From Schlesneria paludicola DSM 18645 (GTDB lineage: Bacteria; Planctomycetota; Planctomycetia; Planctomycetales; Planctomycetaceae), in NCBI GenBank assembly GCA_945869955.1, contig CAMBQP010000021.1, positions 1 to 42,297 of the forward strand: a DNA stretch of 42,297 nt. The letters are read 5' to 3'. A model generated the notes under the pieces. The model saw only the letters and a program-made list of their open reading frames with translations, had not been told where the DNA came from and did no database searches. Of the stretch, positions 1 through 9,812 are shown piece after piece (position 1 is the stretch's first letter; each line of letters begins with the position of its first letter). Both the position numbers and the translations under genes were made by a program.

Positions 1-308
1 GAGCGGGGGAAGTCATCTCGAAAAATCTCCTGAATGGACATGCAACTTCACGCAAAAAAAAGGAGCGAATGGGATTCTCGGCAAATCGTCTGAAAACAAA
101 CGCTCCACAGCAGTAAAACGGAGGGTATCGACTCCCTCGTGGCTCGGCAACTGAGTCCCAGACCGGATCAGTCCTCGTCGGGAACTCTTCAAAACAAAAC
201 GGGGTATTTCCAAATCGATGTTTCCGGTCGTCTGCTCTCTCACTCCCTGCAAGTGATGCTCCTCAATCTGGGATGAACGGGAGTCGTTCGCGGGGGGCGA
301 ACCTCAAA
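1..308. other. Stretch without a supported gene
   Basis: This is the region downstream of the minus-strand sugar-nucleotide gene group. A 79-codon minus-strand frame (13-252) exists, but it opens with TTG, has no recognisable domain and no clear Shine-Dalgarno, so I do not call it. A weak 5-bp hairpin with a G-rich loop lies at 287-301, too weak to call a terminator. Confidence 0.4.
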
Positions 309-1172
309 TCAAGGCCGGACATCCGTCGCGGATTTTTCGGAACGAAATGTGATTCTCTTGAATTCTCGGATGCGGTTTGTGATGGCGGGTTCTACGGGAA
401 GACGTTCCATCGAACTGGCACCGTAAAAGCCGACGATCCCTTCGGTATGATCCAGAATGTACTGAGCATCATCCGGTTCAGCGATCGGGCCACCATGACA
501 CAGCACGAGAATATCGGGTTTGATCCGCTTGGCGGCATCATGCATCGCCTGACAACGCCGAGCCGATTCTTCCAGCGTGACGGCAGTCGAAGCCCCAATC
601 ATCCCCTTGGTTGTCAGCCCCATGTGAGGAATCAAAATGTCTGCTCCCGCCATTGCCATCGCCGCAGCCTCATCGGGGTTGAAGCAATAGGGGGTCGTCA
701 ACAGTCCGATTTCTCCAGCCATCCGAATCATGTCAACTTCTAATTCGTACCCCATCCCCGTTTCTTCCAAGCCAATCCGAAAGTTCCCATCGAACAAACC
801 GACCGTAGGAAAGTTCTGGACGCCAGAAAAGCCCGCTGCCTGGACTTCTTTCAGAAACAATTGCATCAGGCGAAACGGGTCGGTCCCGCAAACTCCGGCC
901 AGGACCGGTGTGCGGGTGGCAACCGGCAGGACTTCGCGCGCCATCTCCATCACGATGGAATTCGCGTCGCCGTAAGGCATCATCCCTGCGAGGGAACCGC
1001 GGCCACTCATACGGAAGCGACCCGAGTTGTAAATGACAATCAGGTCGATTCCGCCCGCCTCTTCCAGCTTGGCAGAGAGTCCCGTACCAGCGCCCCCTCC
1101 CAGAATCGGTTCCCCTGCAGCCACCTTGGCTCGCAATCGACTCAAAATTTCCTCGCGTTGAAACAGGCTCAT
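309..1172 (-). CDS. Phosphoenolpyruvate hydrolase family TIM-barrel protein
   Basis: This 287-residue protein resembles the PEP-hydrolase/TIM-barrel family (PF09370), whose members occur alone or next to Tm-1-like ATP-binding (UPF0261) proteins. Recognisable features are the Gly-rich N-terminal segment [12 protein letters not shown], the segment [18 protein letters not shown], the central [12 protein letters not shown] and the late LCHGGPI followed by [12 protein letters not shown]. The length fits a single barrel. No UPF0261 partner is visible here, so the substrate cannot be named; isoprimeverase-like or PEP-cleaving activities are only family-level ideas. It lies 40 nt behind the Gfo/Idh/MocA gene on the same strand and is probably the last gene of the operon. 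Family assignment is fairly sure, function is not. Confidence 0.8.
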   Translation of the reverse strand: MSLFQREEILSRLRAKVAAGEPILGGGAGTGLSAKLEEAGGIDLIVIYNSGRFRMSGRGSLAGMMPYGDANSIVMEMAREVLPVATRTPVLAGVCGTDPFRLMQLFLKEVQAAGFSGVQNFPTVGLFDGNFRIGLEETGMGYELEVDMIRMAGEIGLLTTPYCFNPDEAAAMAMAGADILIPHMGLTTKGMIGASTAVTLEESARRCQAMHDAAKRIKPDILVLCHGGPIAEPDDAQYILDHTEGIVGFYGASSMERLPVEPAITNRIREFKRITFRSEKSATDVRP

Positions 1173-1212
1173 GAAAGTCTTTCAGCAGAGAAATGGAAAA
1201 GTTCAGACCCTG

Positions 1213-2202
1213 TCAAACATCGGTCGGGCAACCGCTGGCCTTGAGCACGGTCTCTTGCACCAATAGATCATGAATCGGGGACCAGTCCAGGATTTTTTCG
1301 CCGCGAATGACTTTTGCCAGGTCCGCGAGATCCCCCACATACCGTTGAAACGGAGGAAGCGCTACTTCCTGGAAGCCTTGCCGATATTTTCCCCACTCTT
1401 TCGCCAGAGTCAGCCGCACGACTTTTGGCGAATCTAACGGTTCCAGGTGAAACGTTCCTTCAGTTCCACAAAGTACCAAGTGCCGTCGCGCCCCACCATC
1501 CACTTCCAGCGCAGAGGATTTGACGGTGGCAATCCCCTTCCCATAACCCAAAACAGCAAGCATGTTATCCTGCAATTTGTCGTTCTGGGAACCGGAATGG
1601 CGAGCGATCGATTCAACAGATTCCGGTGGACCGAGCAAATCGATAATCACATCGATCAGATGGCATCCCAGCTCAAACATCATTCCACCCTGATACGCGG
1701 CGAGTTTACGGCGACTGGTTTGATCAACCCGTTTGCTCATCACGGCGTGCAGTTCAAACGGATCCCCAAGAAATCCTTTTCGCAGGAGATTTCGCAGTAA
1801 GACAACACCGGGGTGGTAGCGATACATGTAGCCCATCTGCACTGTCAGATGCCGCCGTGAGGCCTGATCGAGAATTCGGCGGAACTGAATCAGTGATTCC
1901 CCAGCAGGTTTATCGAGGTGAATATGAATCCCCGCATCAACACACTGCTCAGCATGATCCAATAATTGGCCAGGAGCCGTTTCAATGGCGACCAGTTGCA
2001 GGTCTGCGACCCCCAGTAATTGATCAACGGTCATCCAGGGTAAATCACGATAAACTTCCGAGGACTCGGCTTGCTGTCGCAAAACGGGATCAGGCTCGAC
2101 GATGCCGATCACCTCATAATCAGGCGACTTTCGGAAAACTTCCAGTTTTCCTGCCGCATGACCATGTGCGGTCCCAATTTGACCGATTCGGATCTTTTTC
2201 AT
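1213..2202 (-). CDS. Gfo/Idh/MocA family oxidoreductase
   Basis: This is a 329-residue NAD(P)-dependent sugar oxidoreductase of the Gfo/Idh/MocA type. The N-terminal Rossmann strand reads IRIGQIGTAHGHAAGK; HLDKPAG is the counterpart of the family's EKP lysine motif, and FELGCHLIDVIIDLLG is the usual catalytic Asp/His region. I start at the ATG at 2202. A longer frame to 2280 exists, but its extra 26 residues do not look like a Rossmann N-terminus. The substrate is unknown; the family acts on pyranoses, inositols and UDP-sugars. Its place just after ugd and UDP-xylose synthase suggests sugar or nucleotide-sugar chemistry, which is inference. The gene is 120 nt behind the UDP-xylose synthase gene. 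Confidence 0.85.
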   Translation of the reverse strand: MKKIRIGQIGTAHGHAAGKLEVFRKSPDYEVIGIVEPDPVLRQQAESSEVYRDLPWMTVDQLLGVADLQLVAIETAPGQLLDHAEQCVDAGIHIHLDKPAGESLIQFRRILDQASRRHLTVQMGYMYRYHPGVVLLRNLLRKGFLGDPFELHAVMSKRVDQTSRRKLAAYQGGMMFELGCHLIDVIIDLLGPPESVESIARHSGSQNDKLQDNMLAVLGYGKGIATVKSSALEVDGGARRHLVLCGTEGTFHLEPLDSPKVVRLTLAKEWGKYRQGFQEVALPPFQRYVGDLADLAKVIRGEKILDWSPIHDLLVQETVLKASGCPTDV

Positions 2203-2322
2203 AGTGACTTTGGAGTTGTTAAAGCAGTAAGATCCGCCGGTGGTTTTCATCGGTGACGATGATGAAGCCAATACGATCAACGTGATTCGGGCTCAACGGA
2301 AATGACGTCGCTTTGCCGAAAA

Positions 2323-3264
2323 TCAGGTTCGGGCAAGTTCGGCTCGATAGTATTCCACGGTTTTTTGTAAACCAAACTGCAAGTTCACCGTGGGCCCCCA
2401 ACCGAGTAGCGATTGGGCCTTGGAAATGTCGGGGCAACGCTGCTTCGGATCATCTTGAGGAAGTGGCACGTGAGTGATGGTTGAACGCGTTTCCGGGATG
2501 GCTTTGATGACTTCCTCTGCGAGTTGCAGCATCGTATATTCACCGGGATTTCCTAAGTTGACAGGGCCGACCTCGTGATCCTGGTCCATCATCTGGATCA
2601 TCCCTCGAATCAAATCGTCACAATAACAGAATGATCGCGTCTGTTTGCCGTCTCCATAAATCGTCAGCGGTTCATCTCGCAAGGCCTGCGTGATGAAATT
2701 CGAGATAACTCGACCATCGTTGGGATCCATGCGCGGTCCATACGTATTAAAGATCCGAATGATCCGGACTTGGAGTTTATGTTCGTGGTGGTAGTTGATG
2801 CACAGCGACTCTGCAACCCGTTTTCCTTCGTCGTAACAGCTTCGCGGGCCGATCGGATTGACGTTCCCCCAATAGTCCTCGCGCTGAGGATGAACCGTCG
2901 GATCGCCATAAACTTCCGATGTCGAACAGTGCAGAACCCGTGCTTTGCAGCGTTTGGCCAACCCCAGCACATTCACCACACCGACCGTCGAAGTTTTGAT
3001 CGTTTTGATCGGATTATATTGATAGGCGATCGGTGACGCGGGGCAGGCCAGATTGTAGATCTGGTCCACTTCCAGCACGAACGGCTGGACAATGTCGTGA
3101 CGGAATAACTCGAACCTCGGGTTCCTGATCAGATGCAGGATGTTTTCTTTACGTCCGGTAAAGAAATTGTCCAGACAGATGACGTTATCGCCACGTTCGA
3201 GCAGTCGCTCACAAAGATGGCTTCCGAGGAAACCGGCTCCCCCCGTGACAAGAATCGATCGCAT
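2323..3264 (-). CDS. UDP-glucuronate decarboxylase (UDP-xylose synthase)
   Basis: This 313-residue extended short-chain dehydrogenase/reductase is of the UXS type. It would convert UDP-glucuronate to UDP-xylose through a 4-keto intermediate using bound NAD. Visible motifs are the dinucleotide loop [10 protein letters not shown] at the N-terminus, the substrate segment [16 protein letters not shown], the Ser-Thr-Ser triad part [11 protein letters not shown], the catalytic YDEGKR (Tyr144, Lys148) and [10 protein letters not shown]. These are characteristic of UXS rather than GalE. The gene follows UDP-glucose dehydrogenase by 56 nt on the same strand, so the two enzymes form consecutive steps UDP-Glc to UDP-GlcA to UDP-Xyl. 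It is very likely cytoplasmic and co-transcribed. Confidence 0.92.
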   Translation of the reverse strand: MRSILVTGGAGFLGSHLCERLLERGDNVICLDNFFTGRKENILHLIRNPRFELFRHDIVQPFVLEVDQIYNLACPASPIAYQYNPIKTIKTSTVGVVNVLGLAKRCKARVLHCSTSEVYGDPTVHPQREDYWGNVNPIGPRSCYDEGKRVAESLCINYHHEHKLQVRIIRIFNTYGPRMDPNDGRVISNFITQALRDEPLTIYGDGKQTRSFCYCDDLIRGMIQMMDQDHEVGPVNLGNPGEYTMLQLAEEVIKAIPETRSTITHVPLPQDDPKQRCPDISKAQSLLGWGPTVNLQFGLQKTVEYYRAELART

Positions 3265-3320
3265 GAACGGACTTTCTAAAATAGGCTATTCGTATCCTGG
3301 TGAGGGACTTGATTCGCCAA

Positions 3321-4634
3321 TCAAATCGAATTTGATTCCAGACCGATTCCAGAATAAAGGAAACCGATTTCGTGCATTTTGGCCGGATCAAACAGGTTGC
3401 GTCCGTCAAAAATCACAGGCGATCGCAGCTTTTTCCGAATGACCTGAAAGTCCGGATTTCGGAACTCGTTCCATTCCGTCAGAATGGCGAGCACATCAGA
3501 TTCATCAAGCGTCTCGTACGGGGTGGGGCAATACGTCAATTTTGAGCCGTAGATCTTGCGTACATTTTCCATGGCGACGGGGTCGTGCACCCGAATGATC
3601 GCTCCCGCCTCCAGCAACCGATCAATCAGGACGAGTGCTGGGGCCTCCCGAATATCATCCGTTCGAGGTTTGAATGCCAATCCCCAGATCGCAACCGTTC
3701 GGCCGGCCAAATTGCCTGCGAAATGCTGATTCAATTTTTGAAACAGCACCTCTTTTTGTGCCTCATTGACACGATCGACCGCTTCCAGAATCCGAGGAGC
3801 AATCTGATTCCGTTCGGCGACATTGACCAAGGCTCGGACATCCTTGGGAAAACACGAGCCGCCATAGCCAACACCAGGAAACAGAAAAGCAAATCCGATC
3901 CGCTGGTCGTGGCCAATCCCCTTTCGAACATGGTTAATGTCCGCCCCGACCTTTTCGCAGATATTGGCCATTTCATTGATGAAACTGATCTTTGTCGCCA
4001 AAAGGCAATTGGCGACGTATTTGGTCATTTCCGCACTTTCCAGATTCATCGTCAGAAAAGGATGCTCAGTTCGCAGGAAGGGCTTATACAGTTCCAGCAA
4101 CACCGCTGCGTCTTCCGGGCACGTCACTCCCACCACAACCCGGTCTGGTTTGGTGAAGTCCTCGATCGCACACCCCTCTTTTAAAAATTCGGGGTTTGAT
4201 GCGACATGCACCTCGCGCCCCGTCAGTTCCCTCAGACGACGAGCGGTTTCGGCATTTGTGCCGACTGGGACGGTACTTTTAATGACCACGATCGCATCTT
4301 TCCCCAAATGCGGTGCAATCGATTCCAGCGCCGTCCAAAGAATCCGCAAGTCGGCAGAACCATCATCTCGCTGGGGCGTTCCGACGGCCAGAAAGACACA
4401 GACCGCATCGGGGACCGCTTCTGCCGTATTGTTGGTGAATTTCAAGCGACCCGCCTGCGAATTCCGTACAACAAGCTCGACTAATCCCGGCTCGTAGATC
4501 GGAATGTCACCGCGTTGTAATCGCTCGACTTTGACGGCGTCGATATCCACGCAGGTCACATCGTTACCGCTGTCGGCAAAACAGGTTCCTGTTACCAGGC
4601 CGACATATCCCGTACCGATCATGACGATTTTCAC
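3321..4634 (-). CDS. ugd: UDP-glucose 6-dehydrogenase
   Basis: This protein oxidises UDP-glucose to UDP-glucuronate with two NAD+ and is the committed step feeding the next gene, UDP-xylose synthase. The N-terminus [13 protein letters not shown] is the NAD-binding loop, [16 protein letters not shown] holds the catalytic cysteine (about Cys261), and [19 protein letters not shown] is the typical UDP-binding domain segment. I prefer a GTG start at 4634 (437 residues): GAGGG sits 8 nt upstream and the protein then begins exactly at the Rossmann strand. An ATG at 4661 would add nine residues but lacks a ribosome-binding site. The upstream neighbour is the pyrophosphorylase/isomerase fusion 106 nt away. 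Confidence 0.95.
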   Translation of the reverse strand: MKIVMIGTGYVGLVTGTCFADSGNDVTCVDIDAVKVERLQRGDIPIYEPGLVELVVRNSQAGRLKFTNNTAEAVPDAVCVFLAVGTPQRDDGSADLRILWTALESIAPHLGKDAIVVIKSTVPVGTNAETARRLRELTGREVHVASNPEFLKEGCAIEDFTKPDRVVVGVTCPEDAAVLLELYKPFLRTEHPFLTMNLESAEMTKYVANCLLATKISFINEMANICEKVGADINHVRKGIGHDQRIGFAFLFPGVGYGGSCFPKDVRALVNVAERNQIAPRILEAVDRVNEAQKEVLFQKLNQHFAGNLAGRTVAIWGLAFKPRTDDIREAPALVLIDRLLEAGAIIRVHDPVAMENVRKIYGSKLTYCPTPYETLDESDVLAILTEWNEFRNPDFQVIRKKLRSPVIFDGRNLFDPAKMHEIGFLYSGIGLESNSI

Positions 4635-4740
4635 AGGCGAATCCCTCAATTCTGGAATCATATTTTTCTAAGTGTTGATCAAGAACAAACGCAGCGATAC
4701 GTCCCGGCGACACAAACGGAAATCACTCTGGGTCATGACG

Positions 4741-7212
4741 TTAACCCAATCTCGGCCGGATACAGAGCAATTGTGACGAACCATGCTCATTCTGCGTTTT
4801 CCAAACCGCCCCGTTGACGCTTGCCGGAATCATGACGCTCGAACCTTGATCAAATTGGCGACTATACGAGTGGTTGTCCAGCGATAGGTGGAATTTTCCT
4901 TCAAGAACCATCCAGATCGTCAGTTCACCTGGATGCGGGTTCCTCAATTGGGAATGAACCGTGTATCGCTCTAACTGAAAACCATTCCCCTCGACCAAAG
5001 TTTCCGCATGGGCACCCGTGAAGCTCTGATCAATCACCTCTGCGGGGATGATCGGCGAAACCGGTCCCTGATTCCAGTCAATTGCTTCGAGAGCCCGATC
5101 AATTTGCAATGGCCTGGGTTTTCCGTCAAAACCTAAACGGTTCCAGTCAAACAATCGAAAGGTCGCATCGCTGGATTGTTGGACTTCGGCCAGCACCAAT
5201 CCTCCCCCCGCGGCATGAATTGTTCCCGCCGGAATCGAAATGCAATCCCCCACCTTCGGAACGAAAGAATGCAGGCATTCGTGCAGGGTTCCGGCGTTCA
5301 AATGGAAAACTACATCCTCACGGGTGAATTGGGGTCGCAGGCCGGCATAAATTCGCGCCGTGGGTTCAGCAAAGATCACAACCCATGCTTCGGATTTCCC
5401 GTAAGGTTCCTTCAACACCCGGCGTGCCATTTCATCATCTGGGTGAACCTGGACTGACAATAATTCACGGCACTCCAGCCACTTCAACAGCAGGGGAAAC
5501 GCCCCTTGAGGTTCCCTACCGGTCAATTCTCGTCCGAAATGGATCCACAGATCACCGAGGCTTCGCCCCGTAAAAGGCCCCTCGATCACTCGACTCTCAT
5601 GCAGCGGTTGAGAACTCAGGTCCCATGCTTCGCCGTAGGGCCCCCGAGCGGGTAGGTGATGCCCCAGAACGTCACCCAAATAGCGGCCTCCCCAGACTTG
5701 AGGGCGACAGAACGAGTCAAACACCAGTGGTGCGGTGATTTTTGGAAACGGTGCAACCCGAGCCGAATTGGATTGCCCCTCGGCATTGCCGATTTTTTCG
5801 TGAGAACCGGGACTCAGATACTGGGGCTGATCAAATCGAACGTTCGCCAATTCCGCTCGATGAGCCCGTAGTTCGGTGGCAGACATCGCAAAAAATGGGC
5901 TGATTTCCACTAGGGCGTCAGCGGGAAGCGTGATCCCCGCGCAGGCTAACCAGGAGATGGCACGAGCAATCATCTTCTGACGCACATAATCCGGCGAGAA
6001 TTCACCCTGCTGATTTTTTAACGGTGCAAACTCTTCATCCCGCAGGGTTTCGATAATCAAAGCGACTTTCGCCAGTGGCATGGTATCAAAAATAAATCGT
6101 TCAAATTTGACCCCGTTTTCATGCGAGGCAGTGATTCGATCCCCCTTGCTATCGATGTACGGGAGCTTTTTGATCGCTCGATGCCAGGGGAGCTCACTAT
6201 GGTCCGTGGCGACTCTTTCGAGAAAGGACCGATTAAAAAGGTGGATCGCCGTATTTCCCGCCCAAAAACGGAGGTTACCGTTGCTGTCCCGCGCGTTGGC
6301 AAGATCGCTTGGCAAATCGCTGTACTCGACAATCCGGGTATGCCCGCCCAGGTTGACGGCAATCCCAACCTTTTCCTCCGGGGTCATTTTTGCCACGACT
6401 TTGGTAGAAACTTCCGACTGATGGCGAATGTGCTGTCCAATAAAGTCGGGATCACACACCTTCACGAGCGGGTTGTCGACCTGGTGCGAAAACAAGTAGT
6501 CGACCCCCCGCTTGCGCATCTCTGCGAATAAGCCTGCTTTCCAAAGCGCCGCAAAAATTCCCCCGTGCCCGTCCGGACTTAAACTGAGAGCTCCCTTACT
6601 CGAGAGCAGAACTTTACCAGTCTGCAAATCGAGCGATGGTGCAAAGCCTTGATGAAAGAAAAAGAGGTCCTGAGAATTGAGCCCAAAATAGTGATGCTTG
6701 CGAAAAAAAGACTCGATTTCTGCATGATTCCCCTCGCTGGTCATGATGAAATAGGGGATCGTATGCCCGAATTTCTTTGAGACGGCCAGAATCTGCGATG
6801 CAAAAATTTCGAGCAGAGATTTTTGCGTCACAGGACTGATGGGAAAAAGTCCCTTGGAATGCTTGAATCCCAGTCGAGTTCCATGTCCCCCGGCAAGCAG
6901 CACTGCACCGACTCGCCCGGAGGCAAGGGCCGATTCACCTAACAGCCGTGCCTCATCCCATTCGATCTGCTCCGTGGCCGTGACCGGGATGCGCACGACG
7001 TGAGTGGGAGGAATCGCATCCCGCACGTTGAAATCCCCACCCAATGATTCTTCGCCGGCATCCTGACGATAGCCACTGATCAGATCCCAATCGATATCGG
7101 CGAGTTGTTTTGCAAAGCGACCTTGGGCCTCTACGGATAATTCACTCCAAAACTGCAAGAGGTGACCTTGTCCGGTTCGTTCAATCTGGTCTAACAGTGG
7201 CTGATCAAGCAT
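4741..7212 (-). CDS. Fusion: UAP1-like UDP-N-acetylhexosamine pyrophosphorylase + class I mannose-6-phosphate isomerase
   Basis: This single 823-residue frame encodes two enzymes. Residues about 1-470 match the eukaryote-type UDPGP/UAP family: GGHGTRLGFKHSKGLFPI (from about residue 108), the APDG-like SPDGHGGIFAAL, HQVDNPLVKVCDPDFIG, and KMTPEEKVG with RIVEYSDL. These are more like UAP1 (UDP-GlcNAc pyrophosphorylase) than UGP. Residues about 489-823 are a type I phosphomannose isomerase. Its zinc ligands are visible as Gln588/His590 in VQVHPDDE, Glu608 in GKSEAWVV and His666 in GTIHAAGGG. I start at the ATG at 7212; a TTG 18 nt upstream is possible. No internal stop or start separates the halves. 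The gene sits between a GalE-like epimerase and ugd. UDP-glucose or another hexose-1-phosphate cannot be excluded as substrate. Confidence 0.88.
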   Translation of the reverse strand: MLDQPLLDQIERTGQGHLLQFWSELSVEAQGRFAKQLADIDWDLISGYRQDAGEESLGGDFNVRDAIPPTHVVRIPVTATEQIEWDEARLLGESALASGRVGAVLLAGGHGTRLGFKHSKGLFPISPVTQKSLLEIFASQILAVSKKFGHTIPYFIMTSEGNHAEIESFFRKHHYFGLNSQDLFFFHQGFAPSLDLQTGKVLLSSKGALSLSPDGHGGIFAALWKAGLFAEMRKRGVDYLFSHQVDNPLVKVCDPDFIGQHIRHQSEVSTKVVAKMTPEEKVGIAVNLGGHTRIVEYSDLPSDLANARDSNGNLRFWAGNTAIHLFNRSFLERVATDHSELPWHRAIKKLPYIDSKGDRITASHENGVKFERFIFDTMPLAKVALIIETLRDEEFAPLKNQQGEFSPDYVRQKMIARAISWLACAGITLPADALVEISPFFAMSATELRAHRAELANVRFDQPQYLSPGSHEKIGNAEGQSNSARVAPFPKITAPLVFDSFCRPQVWGGRYLGDVLGHHLPARGPYGEAWDLSSQPLHESRVIEGPFTGRSLGDLWIHFGRELTGREPQGAFPLLLKWLECRELLSVQVHPDDEMARRVLKEPYGKSEAWVVIFAEPTARIYAGLRPQFTREDVVFHLNAGTLHECLHSFVPKVGDCISIPAGTIHAAGGGLVLAEVQQSSDATFRLFDWNRLGFDGKPRPLQIDRALEAIDWNQGPVSPIIPAEVIDQSFTGAHAETLVEGNGFQLERYTVHSQLRNPHPGELTIWMVLEGKFHLSLDNHSYSRQFDQGSSVMIPASVNGAVWKTQNEHGSSQLLCIRPRLG

Positions 7213-7375
7213 TTTTTTTCCGTAATACAAACTGACTCTGTGGACTCGGCTCGATCAATTTCGCTTGCTCAAATCGCAGGGCAACGTTGATCAATCACAA
7301 AATCACACCCGTATCCCCTTCTCCATCGAATGCGGGATGATCCCAAGCACCTCACTCCCCCCTTTAATTTTTCCC

Positions 7376-8353
7376 TCAAACCAACGGACGCGCAGAGATC
7401 CCCGCATCAAACCATCGTATCGTTGTACTCAGTCCCTCGGACAGTGGCACCTGCGGCCTCCACCCCAGAATTTTTTCCGCATACAGGGGCGAAATTTGAT
7501 TGGATCGGAGATCCCCATGCCGCGCCGGGCCATGCTGACTGCCGGGGATGGAAGTCGTTCGACCCCGCGTTTTCAGGTATTGTTTTGTAAGTCGTAAGAT
7601 CTGCGCAGAGATTTCATTGACATCAGTGCCCGTTCCCGTACTGATGTTGATTGCCGTGAAAGAATTTTCCAGCGGTTTTTCCAACGCCAGCACATTCGCC
7701 AGTGCCACGTCTGGACCGTAGACATAGTCGCGGATGTCGCGACCATCCCCATGAATTGTTGTCGTTTCACCTGACAGCATCCGCTGGCAAAAAATCGCAA
7801 TGACACCCGCTTCGCCGTGGGGATTCTGTCGCGGGCCGTAAACGTTCGAGAACCGCAAGGCGACCCCCTTGATTCCCCGCTCACGAGCATAAAACTCCAG
7901 ATACTGTTCTCCGACCCATTTGCTAATGCCGTAGGCCGAGATGGGGCGTTTCGGTGCCTCTTCCGCAACAGGATCGTTGACATCGCCGTAAAGAGCCCCT
8001 CCAGACGATGCAAACACGATTCGCTGAATTTCATAATGGGCGGCAATGTCAAACACATTCAACAATCCCATCACATTCACTTCCGCGTCAAACGCAGGCT
8101 CTCGCATCGATCGGCTCACGGACATTTGAGCGGCAAGATGAACAAGTCCCTCAGGGCGTGTCTCTGCAAAGATTGACGAAAGCTTCTCGCGATCTCGAAT
8201 ATCGACCGCAAACACCGGGACTTCGGATGGAAGATTTTTCCGAGAGCCCGATGAGAAATCGTCAATCACAATCGGGAAATGGCCTCGGGCCAACAAGGTA
8301 TCAACAACGTGGCTACCAATAAAACCGGCACCACCCGTGACGACGACCTTCAT
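7376..8353 (-). CDS. NAD-dependent epimerase, UDP-glucose 4-epimerase type
   Basis: This 325-residue extended SDR enzyme resembles GalE and related UDP-sugar 4-epimerases. It carries the N-terminal TGGAGFIGSHVVDTLL, the HLAAQMSVSRSMREP segment, the FASSGGALYGD serine region and the catalytic YGISK (Tyr141, Lys145), followed by RFSNVYGPRQNPHGEAGV. It could interconvert UDP-Glc/UDP-Gal, UDP-GlcNAc/UDP-GalNAc or UDP-GlcA/UDP-GalA; sequence alone does not decide. It is the first gene of the minus-strand sugar cassette, with a 331-nt gap upstream that probably holds the promoter, and lies 163 nt ahead of the pyrophosphorylase/isomerase fusion. The other cassette enzymes make UDP-GlcNAc and UDP-GlcA, so either is a plausible substrate. 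Confidence 0.88.
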   Translation of the reverse strand: MKVVVTGGAGFIGSHVVDTLLARGHFPIVIDDFSSGSRKNLPSEVPVFAVDIRDREKLSSIFAETRPEGLVHLAAQMSVSRSMREPAFDAEVNVMGLLNVFDIAAHYEIQRIVFASSGGALYGDVNDPVAEEAPKRPISAYGISKWVGEQYLEFYARERGIKGVALRFSNVYGPRQNPHGEAGVIAIFCQRMLSGETTTIHGDGRDIRDYVYGPDVALANVLALEKPLENSFTAINISTGTGTDVNEISAQILRLTKQYLKTRGRTTSIPGSQHGPARHGDLRSNQISPLYAEKILGWRPQVPLSEGLSTTIRWFDAGISARPLV

Positions 8354-8684
8354 GCTATCTAGTTCCTTGAATCATATTTTTCGCGCAAAACCCTGATCGC
8401 TGGATCGAACGGTTTCCCTGAATTCCGGTTTCCAGCCAAAATCGGCAATTGGCTGACAGCATGCTTTTCTGAATTGTCATTGAGAGAGATGCGATGTTTC
8501 ATCCACCGGATCAGAGAACATTGTAACCGTTATCCGGGTTGCGTACCGTGAAAAATATAAGAATTCTTCGAGTGAGAACCGAATTCTTCCCGAATATTTG
8601 GTTCTTCGATCCTCTTCACAAGTGATTTCATCAAAGCAATCTTGTTCACTATGTTTGCGACTGAATCAATTGAATCCATTAAGT
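8354..8684. promoter_or_regulatory. Intergenic region upstream of the sugar-nucleotide cassette
   Basis: This is a 331-nt AT-richer gap between the serine hydrolase stop and the epimerase start. It should carry the terminator of the upstream group and the promoter of the cassette. The palindrome AAGAATTCTT lies at 8559-8568 and its core GAATTCTTC recurs 20 nt later (8581-8589), with GGTTCTTCG following at about 8600. This could be an operator, but I see no consensus promoter boxes I would defend. Confidence 0.35.
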
Positions 8685-9812
8685 TTAAATTAGCCCCAAG
8701 TCCCGATGGATGGAGTCGTTCAATTTTCTGGCACGACGATGATGCTGACCTTCACCCGGACGGCCATTGAAGAAATACGTGACCACTAACCCCCGATCGG
8801 GATCACACCACCCCTGAGACGATTGGGCTCCACCATGCCCAAAAGTGCGCGGTGAACAGAACTGACCATACCCGTAGGGGACCGTTTCGGCTCCGTAACG
8901 GGTGGAATCCACGATCACGCCGAGTCCAAAGTCCACTACATGCGCCAACGTCAGATCAAACTGGCCAACGCGATGGCAAGCCGTCATCGCGGCAATCGCT
9001 TGCGGCGAAAGCAATCGAACGCCACCCAATTCTCCTTCGTTCAATAACATCTCATAGAAGTGTCCCAATTCCCGTATCGGGCCGCGGAGATTCGAGCCGG
9101 GGGACGACTGGGTACACCTGGGCAACTCGTGCCAGTCCAGCAATTTTAACTCCCCTTGCTCTCTCGCATAGATTCGCCCGAGTTCCGCTGCCTGAACCGC
9201 ATATTCGACGGGGTGAATCGCCGCAAATGTTGCTCGCAGCCCCAGAGGTTCCAGCAGTTCCCGATGGATCGCCTTGTCAAACGATAACCCTGTTAATCGT
9301 GACAAGATTTCGCCGAGGATAAACCAACTCGATGACGTGTGGTAACCGGCGGTTCTGCCCACAATCCAATCTGGCTCGACGGTCGCCTGGCAAATCCGAT
9401 GAATGGTTTCTTCCCACGGCACGTCGGGCCAACCCGTTTCGGCATTTCGAAAACCACCCGTATGCGTCAACAAATGGCGGATCGTCACCGCCTCTTTGCC
9501 GGCACAGCCAAATTCGGGGATGAACAGCGAGACACGGTCATCCAGACGCAGTCGACCCTTTTCCCACTGTTGCAAGATCGCCGCAGCGGTTAACGGTTTT
9601 CCCGAGGACAACCAAGGGTTCACCGTGTCCGCAGTCATCGGTTGATCCGCTGCCGAATGACCAATCCCCACGTCTGCGATTACGCTCCCCCGCAGGGAAA
9701 TATACAATTGGCAACCCCAATGGAGTTGTCGGTCAATCCCTTCTCGAATCAGCGTCAGCGTCTGAGGTAGTCGCTGTTCCATGTCGTTTTCGCTGGAAAC
9801 AAAACTCGTCAT
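8685..9812 (-). CDS. Beta-lactamase-fold serine hydrolase (esterase/DD-peptidase-like)
   Basis: This 375-residue protein belongs to the serine hydrolase family PF00144 (class C beta-lactamase/EstB/DD-carboxypeptidase-like). The nucleophile motif SxxK is Ser69-Ser-Gly-Lys72 in NPWLSSGKPLTAAAI. The gate-like HLLTHTGGF, a Tyr motif in GYHTSSSWFILGEIL and the late FGHGGAQSSQG, equivalent to KTG/HxG, are all present. It has no obvious signal peptide, so location is uncertain. Its ATG overlaps the stop of the giant ceramidase-dehydrogenase gene by 4 nt (ATGA), which implies translational coupling and a shared pathway. Substrate is unknown; ester or amide cleavage next to a ceramidase-like protein is a reasonable inference. 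Confidence 0.85.
   Translation of the reverse strand: MTSFVSSENDMEQRLPQTLTLIREGIDRQLHWGCQLYISLRGSVIADVGIGHSAADQPMTADTVNPWLSSGKPLTAAAILQQWEKGRLRLDDRVSLFIPEFGCAGKEAVTIRHLLTHTGGFRNAETGWPDVPWEETIHRICQATVEPDWIVGRTAGYHTSSSWFILGEILSRLTGLSFDKAIHRELLEPLGLRATFAAIHPVEYAVQAAELGRIYAREQGELKLLDWHELPRCTQSSPGSNLRGPIRELGHFYEMLLNEGELGGVRLLSPQAIAAMTACHRVGQFDLTLAHVVDFGLGVIVDSTRYGAETVPYGYGQFCSPRTFGHGGAQSSQGWCDPDRGLVVTYFFNGRPGEGQHHRRARKLNDSIHRDLGLI

Noticed and set aside
13-252. 79-codon minus-strand frame at the window start
   Set aside because: TTG start, no ribosome-binding site, no recognisable domain or composition of a real protein.
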